The translations under genes were made by a program, and so were the position numbers. Below the pieces are notes generated by a model. That model had not been told where the DNA came from and searched no databases. It saw only the letters and a program-made list of their open reading frames with translations. Positions 17,259 to 26,072 of a DNA stretch of 35,410 nucleotides are shown one piece after another. Origin of the DNA: Acidimicrobiales bacterium (GTDB lineage Bacteria; Actinomycetota; Acidimicrobiia; Acidimicrobiales; Bog-793); NCBI GenBank assembly GCA_035533595.1, contig DATLTN010000002.1, forward strand, positions 1-35,410, read 5' to 3'. The first letter of the stretch is position 1; each line of letters opens with the position of its first letter.

Positions 17259-18661
17259 CCGCAGCCCCGACGGGGCCGCGGGTCCGCTTCGCGCCCTCCC
17301 CGACCGGCTACTTCCACGTCGGCGGCGCGAGGACCGCCCTGTACAACTGGCTCTTCGCCCGCCAGCACGGGGGCACCTTCGTGCTGCGCATCGAGGACAC
17401 CGACCGCGAGCGGAGCGACCCCGCCTGGACCGACGGGATCCTGAACGCGCTGCAGTGGCTCGGCCTCAGCTGGGACGAGGGCCCCCACCGTCAGTCCGAG
17501 CGGCGCGAGGGCTACGAGGCCGCGATCGCGCGGCTGCTCGCCGGTGGCCATCTCTATTACTGCGAGTGCTCCTCGGAGGAGGTGCAGGCGCGCACCCGGA
17601 ACAAACCCGTGCCCGGCTACGACGGACACTGCCGCGAGCGCGGCCTTGTCGCCGGGCCCGGCAGGGCGTTGCGCTTCCGGGTCCCCGAGAGCGGCACCAC
17701 CGTGGTGCACGACCTCGTGCGCGGCGAGGTCGAGTTCGCCAACGCGACGATCGAGGACTTCATCATCGTGAAGTCGAACGGCGACCCGCTGTTCGTGCTC
17801 GCGTCGGTCGTCGACGACATGGCGATGGCCATCACGCACGTGATCCGCGGCGAGGAGCACCTTCCGACGACGCCGAAGGCACTGCTCCTCTACGAGGCGC
17901 TCGGCGCCCCGCACCTCCCCGCCTTCGCCCACCTCCCGGTGCTCGTGAACGAGCGGCGCCAGAAGCTCTCCAAGCGCCGCGACCGGGTCGCCGTCGAGGA
18001 CTACCGGGAGATGGGCTACCTCCCCGAGGCGATGGTGAACTACCTCGCGCTCGTCGGCTGGGGGCCGGGGGACGAGCGAGAGCTGTTCAGCCTGGAGGAG
18101 CTCGTCGGCGCCTTCCGCCTCGAGGACGTGAGCAAGTCGCCGGCCTTCTTCGATGAGAAGCGTCTCCTGCACTTCAACGGCCTCTACCTGCGCGCCCTCG
18201 GCCTCGAGCGCTTCGTCGAGCTCGCCCTCCCCTTCACCGAGGGCGAGCGGGCGCGCTGGACGCCCGCGGCCTTCGACCCCGCGGTGTTCCGCACGGTCGC
18301 GCCCCTCGTGCAGGCGCGCATCGGCGTCCTCGCCGAGGTCCCCGAGTACGTCGAGTTCCTCTTCGCCGAGCCGTTCACCCCCGACCCTGAGGCCGTCGCC
18401 AAGGCGATCGCCGGCGACGAGGGAGCGGGCCAGATCCTCGGCCTCGCGCGGGAGGGCCTCGCCACCGCGGAGTGGAACGCGCCCGCGATCCGCGAGGTGA
18501 TCGAAGGAATCGGCGAGTCCCTCGGGCGCAAGCTCGCCCGCACCCAGGCACCCGTGCGGGTGGCGACGATGGGGCGCACCGTCGGCCTCCCGCTCTTCGA
18601 GTCCCTCGAGGTCCTCGGGCGCGAGCGCACCCTCGAGCGCCTCGCGCGCGCCCGCACCTGA
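17255..18661 (+). CDS. gltX: Glutamyl-tRNA synthetase
   Basis: Class I aminoacyl-tRNA synthetase of 468 aa. The HIGH-type signature is FAPSPTGYFHVGGARTAL, IEDTDRERS follows, and the KMSKS equivalent is KLSKRR. The C-terminal helical anticodon-binding part is complete. The start is GTG at 17255, overlapping the ferredoxin stop (GTGA). tRNA-Gln and tRNA-Glu lie downstream. In most actinobacteria GluRS is non-discriminating and also charges tRNA-Gln with Glu for later amidation by GatCAB; that property is inferred here, not visible in the protein. Confidence 0.97.
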   Translation: MTAAPTGPRVRFAPSPTGYFHVGGARTALYNWLFARQHGGTFVLRIEDTDRERSDPAWTDGILNALQWLGLSWDEGPHRQSERREGYEAAIARLLAGGHLYYCECSSEEVQARTRNKPVPGYDGHCRERGLVAGPGRALRFRVPESGTTVVHDLVRGEVEFANATIEDFIIVKSNGDPLFVLASVVDDMAMAITHVIRGEEHLPTTPKALLLYEALGAPHLPAFAHLPVLVNERRQKLSKRRDRVAVEDYREMGYLPEAMVNYLALVGWGPGDERELFSLEELVGAFRLEDVSKSPAFFDEKRLLHFNGLYLRALGLERFVELALPFTEGERARWTPAAFDPAVFRTVAPLVQARIGVLAEVPEYVEFLFAEPFTPDPEAVAKAIAGDEGAGQILGLAREGLATAEWNAPAIREVIEGIGESLGRKLARTQAPVRVATMGRTVGLPLFESLEVLGRERTLERLARART

Positions 18662-19284
18662 TGTTCTTCTTCCTGAAGCCCATCAAATGGGCCTTCAAGC
18701 TCGTCTCGCTCCTCGTCTTCGCCGCCGTCGTCTTCGTCGTCGTCTCCGCCGTCGGCGTCGTGCACGCCGAGTCCGAAGGCACGCCGCCGGCGGGAGCCAA
18801 GGCGATCGTCGTGACGGGGAGTTCGGTCGTCGGGACCGCGCCGGGCCCCGACCTCCTCGGCCGCCTGCAGGCCGCGCTCACCCTCGCGCGCGCCCACACC
18901 GCCCCCCTGCTCGTCGTCGCCGGCCCCGGTCCGAGCGGGGCGAGCCCCGGCGTGCCGAGTGTCGCCGGCGACTGGCTGCGGGCCGAAGGCGTGAACGGCG
19001 GGCCGTCGAGCCTCGCCGAGGTCGCCACCTCGAACGCCAACGAGTTCTCCGCGGTCGCCCAGCTGCTCGGCAAGGGGCAGCCGATCGTCATCGTCACCGA
19101 CGCGGTGGACGCGCGGTGGGCCCTCAACGCCGCTGCGGCGGCCGGACTGCACGCCAGCGCCTCGATCGTGCCGGGGACGAAGAAGCTCTTCCTCACCGAG
19201 CTCGGCCCGCTCGCCCGCGAGGCGAGCGGCGTCGCCGCCGGCCACCTCATCGGCCCCGAGCACGCCGTCTGGGCCGCCAACTGA
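18661..19284 (+). CDS. DUF218/YdcF-like membrane-anchored protein
   Basis: A 207-aa protein with one N-terminal membrane segment (about 10-35) followed by a Rossmann-like domain outside the membrane. AIVVTGSS, LLGRLQAALTLARAH, PLLVVAGPGPSG and the pattern ATSNANEFSAVA then IVIVTDAVDARWALNAA follow the DUF218 (YdcF/SanA) order of strands and the S/T-N-x-x-E motif. Members are tied to envelope functions, but their reaction is not established. The ATG overlaps the gltX stop by one base (TGATG). Similarity is by pattern and moderate. Confidence 0.65.
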   Translation: MFFFLKPIKWAFKLVSLLVFAAVVFVVVSAVGVVHAESEGTPPAGAKAIVVTGSSVVGTAPGPDLLGRLQAALTLARAHTAPLLVVAGPGPSGASPGVPSVAGDWLRAEGVNGGPSSLAEVATSNANEFSAVAQLLGKGQPIVIVTDAVDARWALNAAAAAGLHASASIVPGTKKLFLTELGPLAREASGVAAGHLIGPEHAVWAAN

Positions 19285-19310
19285 CACCGGACCGCCGCGG
19301 ACGGTGCTGT

Positions 19311-19316
19311 TAGGAT
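19311..19316 (+). promoter_or_regulatory. Likely -10 element of tRNA-Gln
   Basis: TAGGAT, a good actinobacterial -10, ends 14 bases before the mature tRNA-Gln 5' end. No matching -35 is visible at 16-18 bases upstream; a CTGACA lies 24 bases upstream, too far for standard spacing. Confidence 0.4.
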
Positions 19317-19330
19317 CGCCGGACACCCAT

Positions 19331-19402
19331 TCGGGGGTGGTGTAATCGGCAACACGACAGGTTCTGGCCCTGTTATTGGGGGTTCGAGTCCTCCCCCCCG
19401 AG
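19331..19402 (+). tRNA. tRNA-Gln (anticodon CTG)
   Basis: Cloverleaf built by hand: acceptor TCGGGGG/CCCCCGA, D stem GTGT/ACAC, anticodon stem ACAGG/CCTGT with loop TTCTGGC (CTG at 19364-19366), T stem GGGGG/CCTCC with one G-U, T loop TTCGAGT, discriminator G. The 3' CCA is not encoded. The first pair is U1-A72, the identity element bacteria use for amidation of Glu-tRNA-Gln by GatCAB. Confidence 0.95.
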
Positions 19403-19407
19403 CGAGT

Positions 19408-19433
19408 ACGCCCCCCTGTGTCCGGGGGGGCGT
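19408..19433 (+). terminator. Hairpin after tRNA-Gln
   Basis: A 9-base perfect stem (ACGCCCCCC, 19408-19416, with GGGGGGCGT, 19425-19433) and an 8-base loop starts five bases after tRNA-Gln. It is followed by GAATTCG, so no T tract. A terminator or a processing structure. Confidence 0.5.
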
Positions 19434-19452
19434 GAATTCGCAGTACCGTGCT

Positions 19453-19466
19453 GGCGCTTCGGCGCC
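19453..19466 (+). other. UUCG-tetraloop hairpin between the tRNA genes
   Basis: GGCGC-TTCG-GCGCC forms a stable UUCG-capped stem 15 bases before tRNA-Glu. It may mark the boundary for RNA processing or terminate transcripts from upstream. Confidence 0.5.
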
Positions 19467-19480
19467 CGCCGGCGTTCCGG

Positions 19481-19556
19481 GGCCCCATCGTCTAGAGGCC
19501 TAGGACACCACCCTCTCAAGGTGGAGACACGGGTTCGAATCCCGTTGGGGCTGCCA
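19481..19556 (+). tRNA. tRNA-Glu (anticodon CTC)
   Basis: Cloverleaf: acceptor GGCCCCA/TGGGGCT (G1-U72 wobble), anticodon stem CCACC/GGTGG with loop CTCTCAA (CTC at 19515-19517), T arm CGGGTTCGAATCCCG, discriminator G at 19553. CCA is encoded at 19554-19556, unlike in the neighbouring tRNA-Gln. Confidence 0.96.
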
Positions 19557-19612
19557 ACCTCGCAGCCCGCGTCCCGGATCAGCCCGCTCGCAGCGCACGG
19601 CGCGACGCGCCC

Positions 19613-20860
19613 TCAGTGCGCGGCGCGCGGCACCTCGGCGCCGGCCTCGGCCACCACCCCCGCCTCGAGCAGCTCGGCGAACTCGGTCGGGGAGTAGCCG
19701 AGGGAGGCGAGCACCTCGGCGGAGTGCTCACCGAGGCGCGGGCTCGGGAGGCGCATCGGCAGCGCCTGTTCGCTGAAGTACATCGGGTTGCCGAGCTGGC
19801 GGACGGCCCCCGCGCTCGGGTGTTCCGTCTCCTTGAAAAAGCCGCGCGCCGCGAGCTGCGGGTCGGCCGCGACCTCGTCGTAGTGCTGCAGCGCGCTGCA
19901 GGGCACCCCCGCCGCGGAGAGCGTGGCGAGCACCTCGGCGCGCGGCAGCGGGGCCGTCACCTCCTCGATCGCCGCCACGAGGGCGGGGCGGTTCTTGAAG
20001 CGCGCCGCGTTGTTCGCGAAGCGCTCATCGTCGATCAGCCCCTCGAGGCCGAGGGCCTTGCAGAGCCGCTCGAAGAGCCCCTGGTTCGGCGCGCCCGCGG
20101 TGAGGTAACCGTCGGCGGCGCGAAACGCCTGGTAGGGAGCGCCGCTCTGGTGGGCCGAACCGAGCGCGTGCGGCACCTCGCCGGTGCTGAAGTACCGCGC
20201 CGCCTCCCAGACGGTGAGAGAGACGCCCGACTCGAAGAGGCTCACGTCGACGAGCTGGCCTTCGCCGCTCGCATCGCGCGCCCGCAGCGCGGCGAGCGTG
20301 GCGAGGGCGCCGTAGAGGGCGCAGGCGAGGTCGCACACGGGGATCCCCGCCTTGGCGGGGTCGCCCCCCTCGGGGCCGGTGATCGACATGATCCCGCTCA
20401 TCGCCTGCGCCATGATGTCGAGCCCACCGTCGTCTGCGTAGGGGCCGCTGCGCCCCCAGCCCGAGACCGCCGTGTACACGAGGCGCGGGTTGCGGACCGA
20501 GAGCACCGACCAGCCGAGGCCGAGGCGGTCCATGTTTCCCGGGCGGAGGTTCTCGACGACGACGTCGGCACGGTCGACGAGGCGGAGGAAGGCCTCCTTG
20601 CCCGCCTGCTGGCGCAGGTCGAGGGCGATCGAGCGCTTGTTGCGGCCGACGCGCAGGAACACCCCCGCCTCTCCGTTCACGAAGGGGGCGTGGCCGCGCA
20701 TCGAGTCGCCGGCCCCCGGCGCCTCGATCTTGATCACGTCGGCGCCGAGGTCGGCAAGCTGGGTGCAGCAGAACGGGCCGGCGATGTGGCTCCCGACCTC
20801 GAGGACGAGGACCCCGGAGAGAGGGAGTCCCGTAGGGCCCCCGCCGTTTGCTTGCGCCAC
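19613..20860 (-). CDS. CaiB/BaiF (class III) CoA-transferase family protein
   Basis: A 415-aa class III CoA-transferase, which moves CoA between carboxylic acids. The N-terminal block LSGVLVLEVGSHIAGPFCCT, DLGADVIKIEAPGAGDSMRG, NKRSIALDLR and VVENLRPGNMDRLGL are classic. GLDIMAQAMSG holds the conserved catalytic Asp. The start is GTG at 20860 with AAGGAGG six bases upstream; the frame stays open for 1.7 kb more upstream but only as antisense of the next gene. Donor and acceptor acids cannot be assigned. The nearest pathway genes are absent; it stands alone, divergent from a membrane protein. Confidence 0.92.
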   Translation of the reverse strand: MAQANGGGPTGLPLSGVLVLEVGSHIAGPFCCTQLADLGADVIKIEAPGAGDSMRGHAPFVNGEAGVFLRVGRNKRSIALDLRQQAGKEAFLRLVDRADVVVENLRPGNMDRLGLGWSVLSVRNPRLVYTAVSGWGRSGPYADDGGLDIMAQAMSGIMSITGPEGGDPAKAGIPVCDLACALYGALATLAALRARDASGEGQLVDVSLFESGVSLTVWEAARYFSTGEVPHALGSAHQSGAPYQAFRAADGYLTAGAPNQGLFERLCKALGLEGLIDDERFANNAARFKNRPALVAAIEEVTAPLPRAEVLATLSAAGVPCSALQHYDEVAADPQLAARGFFKETEHPSAGAVRQLGNPMYFSEQALPMRLPSPRLGEHSAEVLASLGYSPTEFAELLEAGVVAEAGAEVPRAAH

Positions 20861-20998
20861 GATCGGCCTCCTTCTCACGCCGCCGCCGGAAGGGGGCGGC
20901 CCGCCGAATCTAAGCCCCGCCCGCCGGGCGCGCCCTCGCCCCTGCCATGGGGCGCGCCCCTCGTAGTGTGACGGGCGGGCTGGCCAGGGAGGAGCGGC

Positions 20999-22507
20999 GT
21001 GGACCCGACGGATGCGGAGACAGCTGCGCCAGGCGCCGTCGGCGGGGCCACGGCGCCTGGCGGCGGGCCCGGCGGGCGCGCGCTGGCCCCGGTACCGCTC
21101 CGCGCGCGGCGGAGCTCCGCGGAGCCGCGGGCGTTGCTCTCCCGGCTCACGCCCTTTGCCGGCTACCTCGCCGTGCAGGCGCTCGCGGTCGCCGGGCTCG
21201 TCACCCCGCGCTACCCCGACAGCGCCACCTACCTGCAGCTGAGCTTCACCGGGAACTCGAAGATGCTCCCGACGATCCCCCTCCTCTACAACGTCTTCGG
21301 GAGCGACGCGCAGCGCGTCGCCTTTCAGGTCGTGCTCGCCGCCTTTGCCTGGTGGACCGTCGCCCGCATCGCCGCCACCGCCGTCGAGGACCGGCGCGTC
21401 GCGCTGGCGCTCCGCCTCGTGCTCCTCGCGCTCGGGGTCGTCGGCCCGATCGTGCTGTGGAACTCGGTGATCCTCTCGGAGTCGATCGCCCTCTCGCTCA
21501 CCGTGCTGCTGGTGGCCTACTGGTTCCGCTACTCCCTCGCCCCGAGCTGGCGCCTCGCGCTCCCCGCACTCGTCGTCACGACGGCGTGGATCTTCGCCCG
21601 CCAGGCGCACGTCATCCTCGGCCTGCTCGTCACCGCGGTCGCCCTCGGCGTCGCGCTCCGCCGGCGCAGGCTCCTCGCCTTCGGGATCGCCGGCGCTCTC
21701 TGCCTGGGGTGCGTGCTCGGCCTCGCGATCGTCGGCCGCGACCCCACCCAGAACGTCTCGGTGGGCAACGTCTCGGACACCATCCAGGACCGGATCCTCC
21801 CCAATCCGGGCTGGACCTCGTGGTTCGTGGCCCACGGCATGCCCTACGACGCGACGGTCGCGGCGGCGGCCGGCGGCCCCTACGGGACCGCGCTGCAGAA
21901 CGACCCGATCTTCTTCAGCTGGCTGACGACGAGCGGCACGAGCACCTATCTCCGCTTCGCCTTCACCCACCCCGGCTACCTGCTGTGGGACCCCCTCCCC
22001 GCCTTCACCGGGGAGCTCTCCTCCCTGCACTACGCGCCGACGACGCCGTACCCGACGACCCAGCCCGAGCCGACGGTGTCGATGCTCTCGCCGAACGCCA
22101 ACTGGGGGCGCCACCGTCAGGTCCTCCCGACCGTCGTCGAGGAGCTCGTCTTCCAGCAGGGCCAGGCGGGCGACGTCCTCACCCTCGCCGGGCTCACGGC
22201 CGCCGCGGTGGCGCTCGCCCGGCGCCGGCACGGGGCGGACCGCAGGAGGTGGCTGCCCGGCACCGTCGCGCTCTCGGCGATACCGCAGGGCTACTTCGTC
22301 TGGCTGGGAGGGGGCGAGGGGGAGCTCGACCGGCTCTCGATGGTCCTCGCCGTCTCGGTACGGGTCGGGCTCTGGATGACGCTCGCCTTCGCCGTCGACG
22401 GCCTGCTCACCGGGCGCGCCGGGCGGCCTACCGCGGCGCCCGCGGTCACGGGCGAGGGGGGCGGGGGCGCGCCCGCCGGAGATGTCGCGCCGGGCGGGGT
22501 TCACTAG
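20999..22507 (+). CDS. Polytopic membrane protein, GT-C-like
   Basis: A 502-aa protein with a proline/glycine-rich N-terminus and about nine or ten hydrophobic segments. After the first segment comes RYPDSATYLQL, with P73-D74-S75 in the position where GT-C glycosyltransferases keep an essential acidic residue. The later LWNSVILSESIALSLTVLL resembles the LSE segment of ArnT/PMT-like proteins. I infer a lipid-linked-sugar glycosyltransferase or a relative, without naming a substrate. The start is GTG at 20999 with GGGAGGAG four bases upstream. It is divergent from the CoA-transferase gene, with 138 bases between. Confidence 0.6.
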   Translation: MDPTDAETAAPGAVGGATAPGGGPGGRALAPVPLRARRSSAEPRALLSRLTPFAGYLAVQALAVAGLVTPRYPDSATYLQLSFTGNSKMLPTIPLLYNVFGSDAQRVAFQVVLAAFAWWTVARIAATAVEDRRVALALRLVLLALGVVGPIVLWNSVILSESIALSLTVLLVAYWFRYSLAPSWRLALPALVVTTAWIFARQAHVILGLLVTAVALGVALRRRRLLAFGIAGALCLGCVLGLAIVGRDPTQNVSVGNVSDTIQDRILPNPGWTSWFVAHGMPYDATVAAAAGGPYGTALQNDPIFFSWLTTSGTSTYLRFAFTHPGYLLWDPLPAFTGELSSLHYAPTTPYPTTQPEPTVSMLSPNANWGRHRQVLPTVVEELVFQQGQAGDVLTLAGLTAAAVALARRRHGADRRRWLPGTVALSAIPQGYFVWLGGGEGELDRLSMVLAVSVRVGLWMTLAFAVDGLLTGRAGRPTAAPAVTGEGGGGAPAGDVAPGGVH

Positions 22508-22572
22508 CCTGTCCTCGCCGCAGGATCGCAGCCGGCCGGAGAGCCGTTCGGCAGTCACGGGTGGGTGAGAGC

Positions 22573-25212
22573 ATGGGCTACGTCTACGACTTCGAGCACC
22601 GCCACGAGCGAGCGCCCCGAGAGTTGCGGGCGCTGCTCGGCGGCAAGGGGGCGAACCTCGCCGAGATGACCTCGGTGCTCGGCCTCCCCGTCCCCCACGG
22701 CTTCACGATCTCGACCGACGCCTGCCGTGAGTACATGAAGGCGGGCTGGCCCGAGACCCTGAGCGAGGAGGTCGACGGCCACCTCCGCCTCCTCGAGGAG
22801 CAGATGGGGCGCCGCCTCGGCGACCCAAAGGACCCGCTGCTCGTCTCGGTCCGCTCCGGTGCGGAGATCTCCATGCCGGGGATGATGGACACCGTCCTCA
22901 ACCTCGGCCTCAATGACGACTCGGTGCGCGGCCTCGCGCAGCAGACCAACGACGAGCGCTTCGCCTACGACTCCTACCGCCGCTTCGTGCAGATGTACGC
23001 CCGCATCGTCCTCGCCCTCCCCGGCGAGGAGTTCGACGAGGCGCTCGAGGAGGCCAAGGCGCGCGTCGGCGCGACCACCGACTCCCAGGTCCCGGCCGCC
23101 GAGCTCGCCGCGCTCGTCACCACCTACAAGGCGATCGTCGAGCGCCACACCGGGAGCCCCTTCCCCTCTGCCCCCGCCGACCAGCTGCGCGGCGCGATCG
23201 AGGCCGTCTTCGCCTCCTGGAACGGCCCGCGGGCGGTCACCTACCGCCTGCGGGAGCACATCTCCCACGACCTCGGCACCGCGGTCAACGTGCAGGCGAT
23301 GGTCTTCGGGAACCGCGACGACGACTCCGGCACCGGCGTCGGCTTCACCCGCGACCCGGCGACCGGCGAGAACGTCCCCTACGGCGACTTCCTCACCAAC
23401 GCCCAGGGGGAGGACGTGGTCGCCGGCATCCGCGCCACCGAGCCGCTCGCCGCCCTGGCAGACAAGATGCCCGCCATCCACGGGGAGCTGATGGCGATCT
23501 TCGACCGCCTCGAGGCGCACTACCGCGACATGTGTGACACCGAGTTCACGATCGAGCAGGGCAAGCTCTGGATGCTGCAGACCCGCACCGGCAAGCGCAC
23601 CGGGCGGGCCGCGCTGCGGATGGCGGTCGAGATGGTGGACGACCCGGTGATCTCGCTCAGCCGCGCCGAGGCGGTGGCGCGCATCACCGGCGACCACGTC
23701 GACTCGGTCCTCCACCCGCAGTTCGGTGCGCACTCCCTCCCCCTCCTCACCAAGGGCCTCGGCGCTTCCCCCGGCGCCGCCGTCGGCGAGGTCGTCTTCT
23801 CGGCAGCGGCGGCGATCGCCGCCGCGAAGGAGGGCCGGGCGGTGATCCTCGTGCGCGCCGAGACCTCCCCCGAGGACGTCGAAGGCATGCTCGCTGCACA
23901 GGGGATCCTCACGGCCCGCGGCGGCCTCGTCAGCCACGCCGCCGTCGTCGCCCGCGGCTGGGGGAAGCCGGCCGTCGTCGGTGCCGAGGCGCTGCAGGTC
24001 GGACCCTCCTCCGTGCGCGTCGGCGACGTGGAGCTCCTCGAGGGAGAGGTGATCTCGATCGACGGCGGCACCGGCAACGTTGTGCGCGGCGCCCTCGAGC
24101 TGGCGAGCGCGGAGCCGCCCGCGGAGCTGCAGACGATCCTCGAGTGGGCCGACTTCATCCGCCTCGGCCGCCTCGGCGTGCGGGCCAACGCCGACAACGG
24201 CCCCGACGCCGAGAACGCCCGCTCGCTCGGTGCCGAAGGGATCGGGCTGTGCCGCACCGAGCACATGTTCCTCGCCGACGACCGCCTGCCGATCGTGCGG
24301 CGGATGATCCTCGCCGACAACGACGAGGAGGAGCGTGCCGCGCTCGAGGAGCTGCGCCTCGCGCAGCGCGACGACTTCATGACGATCCTCGAGGCGATGG
24401 ACGGCCTGCCGGTGACGGTGCGCCTGCTCGACCCGCCGCTGCACGAGTTCCTCCCCGACGTCGAGTCCCTCGCCGTGAAGCAGGCGCGCGAGGGCCTCAC
24501 CGAGGAGGAGGAGCGGCTCTTCGCGGCGGCGAAGAGCTGGCGGGAGGTGAACCCGATGATCGGCACCCGCGGGGTGCGCCTCGGGGTCTTGAAGCCCGGC
24601 CTCTACGCGATGCAGGTGCGGGCACTCCTCGAGGCGGCGACCGCACGCGCCGCGGCGGGCGGGCACCCGCTCGTCGAGGTGATGATCCCGCTCATCGTGA
24701 CCCGCGAGGAGCTCGCCCTGGCGCGCTCGTGGGTGCGCGAGGCGATCGACGCCGTCGCCGCCGAGGAGGGCCACCCCGCCCCCGCGGTGCTCATCGGCAC
24801 GATGATCGAGACGCCGCGCGCCGCGATCCGCGCCGACGAGATCGCCGAGGAGGCGGACTTCTTCTCCTTCGGCACCAACGACCTCACCCAGCTCACCTTC
24901 GGCTTCAGCCGCGACGACATCGAGGCACGGCTGATGTCGCGCTATCTCACGCTCGGCCTCCTCCCGGCGAACCCATTCGAGACCGTCGACGTCAACGGCG
25001 TCGGCGAGCTCGTCCGGCGGGCCGCAGCCGACGGGCGCGCCACCAACCCCGCGCTAAGGCTCGGGGTCTGCGGCGAGCACGGTGGCGACCCGGCCTCGAT
25101 CGAGGTCTTCGCCCGCGCCGGCGTGGACTACGTGAGCTGCTCCCCCTACCGGGTGCCGATCGCCCGTCTGGCTGCCGCGCAGGCAGTGCTGCACCTCGAC
25201 GCCAGCGCCTGA
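22573..25212 (+). CDS. ppdK: Pyruvate, phosphate dikinase
   Basis: Interconverts pyruvate, ATP and phosphate with PEP, AMP and PPi. The 879-aa length is normal. The N-terminal ATP-grasp domain begins with LLGGKGANLAEMTSVLGLPV. The swivelling domain carries TARGGLVSHAAVVA with the phosphorylated His at residue 455, the same number as in the Clostridium symbiosum enzyme. The C-terminal PEP/pyruvate barrel includes GIGLCRTEHMF, FFSFGTNDLTQ and GVCGEHGGDP (Cys at 833). I chose ATG at 22573; a GTG at 22561 would add four residues. A GGGTGAG precedes it. Confidence 0.97.
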   Translation: MGYVYDFEHRHERAPRELRALLGGKGANLAEMTSVLGLPVPHGFTISTDACREYMKAGWPETLSEEVDGHLRLLEEQMGRRLGDPKDPLLVSVRSGAEISMPGMMDTVLNLGLNDDSVRGLAQQTNDERFAYDSYRRFVQMYARIVLALPGEEFDEALEEAKARVGATTDSQVPAAELAALVTTYKAIVERHTGSPFPSAPADQLRGAIEAVFASWNGPRAVTYRLREHISHDLGTAVNVQAMVFGNRDDDSGTGVGFTRDPATGENVPYGDFLTNAQGEDVVAGIRATEPLAALADKMPAIHGELMAIFDRLEAHYRDMCDTEFTIEQGKLWMLQTRTGKRTGRAALRMAVEMVDDPVISLSRAEAVARITGDHVDSVLHPQFGAHSLPLLTKGLGASPGAAVGEVVFSAAAAIAAAKEGRAVILVRAETSPEDVEGMLAAQGILTARGGLVSHAAVVARGWGKPAVVGAEALQVGPSSVRVGDVELLEGEVISIDGGTGNVVRGALELASAEPPAELQTILEWADFIRLGRLGVRANADNGPDAENARSLGAEGIGLCRTEHMFLADDRLPIVRRMILADNDEEERAALEELRLAQRDDFMTILEAMDGLPVTVRLLDPPLHEFLPDVESLAVKQAREGLTEEEERLFAAAKSWREVNPMIGTRGVRLGVLKPGLYAMQVRALLEAATARAAAGGHPLVEVMIPLIVTREELALARSWVREAIDAVAAEEGHPAPAVLIGTMIETPRAAIRADEIAEEADFFSFGTNDLTQLTFGFSRDDIEARLMSRYLTLGLLPANPFETVDVNGVGELVRRAAADGRATNPALRLGVCGEHGGDPASIEVFARAGVDYVSCSPYRVPIARLAAAQAVLHLDASA

Positions 25213-25365
25213 GCGCAGCGCCCCGTTGCCGCACCCGCCGCTCTCGGCGCGCCGGGTCAACCTCAGGCGAGGATTTGCCGATTATCTTGCTCGGACAGGC
25301 AACGAAGTCTCAAAGGAGTGGGTGCATTGGTCACCGACGGCGTCATCGCACGACGGAGCAACCGG

Positions 25366-26010
25366 ATGCGGAGGGTCGCCGTCTCGGTCGCGCTCGGTGG
25401 GCTGGCGCTCGCGGCCGCAGCCTGCAGCGGCGGAACGAACCCGACCACCCAGGCGAACACGCTCCTGCAGGCGGGCATCGCGGCGGTGAAGGCCAACGAC
25501 TGCAGCGCGGCGGTCTCCGACTTCAACTCGATCCTGAAGAACGACCCGACCAACAAGGTCGACGACCAGTACGCGTACTACAACCGGGGCCTCTGCGAGC
25601 AGCTGAGCCACTCGACCACGGCGGCGATCAATGACTACCGCAGCTCGCTCGCGCTGAACCCGAACTACGTGCCGGCGCTCTACAACCTCGGGACGGCCGT
25701 CTCGCCCTCGTCGCCACAGGAGGCCGAGAACCTCTACCTGCAGGTGATCGCGATCCAGCCGGGCAACGCGAGCGCCCACCTCAACCTCGGCTACGTGTAC
25801 CAGACGCTCGGCCACAAGGCCTCGGCGATCCAGCAGTTCGCGCTGGCGGTGCACTACCAGCCGGCCTTCATCTCCAACGTCCCCGCCGCCCTGAAGAAGG
25901 CGGTCCAAAAGGCGCTGCCGGCCCTCGCCTCGCCGACCACGACCGGAGGGGCCGGGGCGAACAAGGCGACGACGAAGTCACCAGCGAGCGGGATTTCCGG
26001 GCCTACCTAG
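25366..26010 (+). CDS. TPR-repeat lipoprotein
   Basis: A 214-aa exported protein. MRRVAVSVALGGLALAAAAC is a compact lipoprotein signal with Cys20 as the likely lipidated residue. Residues about 55-165 form three or four TPR units (YAYYNRGLCEQLSHSTTAAI, YVPALYNLGTAV, SAHLNLGYVYQTLGHKASAI), which suggests a protein-binding role at the outer face of the membrane. The tail is Thr/Ala/Gly-rich. Start choice: ATG at 25366 has GGAG seven bases upstream; TTG at 25327 with AAAGGAG eight bases upstream is a real alternative that lengthens the n-region by 13 residues. It precedes the glycosyltransferase run by 62 bases. Confidence 0.83.
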   Translation: MRRVAVSVALGGLALAAAACSGGTNPTTQANTLLQAGIAAVKANDCSAAVSDFNSILKNDPTNKVDDQYAYYNRGLCEQLSHSTTAAINDYRSSLALNPNYVPALYNLGTAVSPSSPQEAENLYLQVIAIQPGNASAHLNLGYVYQTLGHKASAIQQFALAVHYQPAFISNVPAALKKAVQKALPALASPTTTGGAGANKATTKSPASGISGPT

Positions 26011-26072
26011 GGGTTCCCGCGTGGCCAGCGGCGCGGTAGAACTGCTGCGCGACCTAGACCCAGGGTGGTCCG

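Noticed and set aside
20861-22558. Upstream extension of the CoA-transferase frame to a 981-aa protein
   Set aside because: The extra sequence is antisense of the membrane-protein gene, charged and low in complexity; GTG at 20860 has a near-perfect AAGGAGG site and matches the family's N-terminus.
20947-25212. A single 1421-codon plus-strand frame covering the membrane protein region and ppdK
   Set aside because: The first part is an out-of-frame reading of the membrane protein, Arg/Ala/Pro-rich and without domains; only from 22573 does the frame encode PPDK, with its own start and ribosome-binding site.
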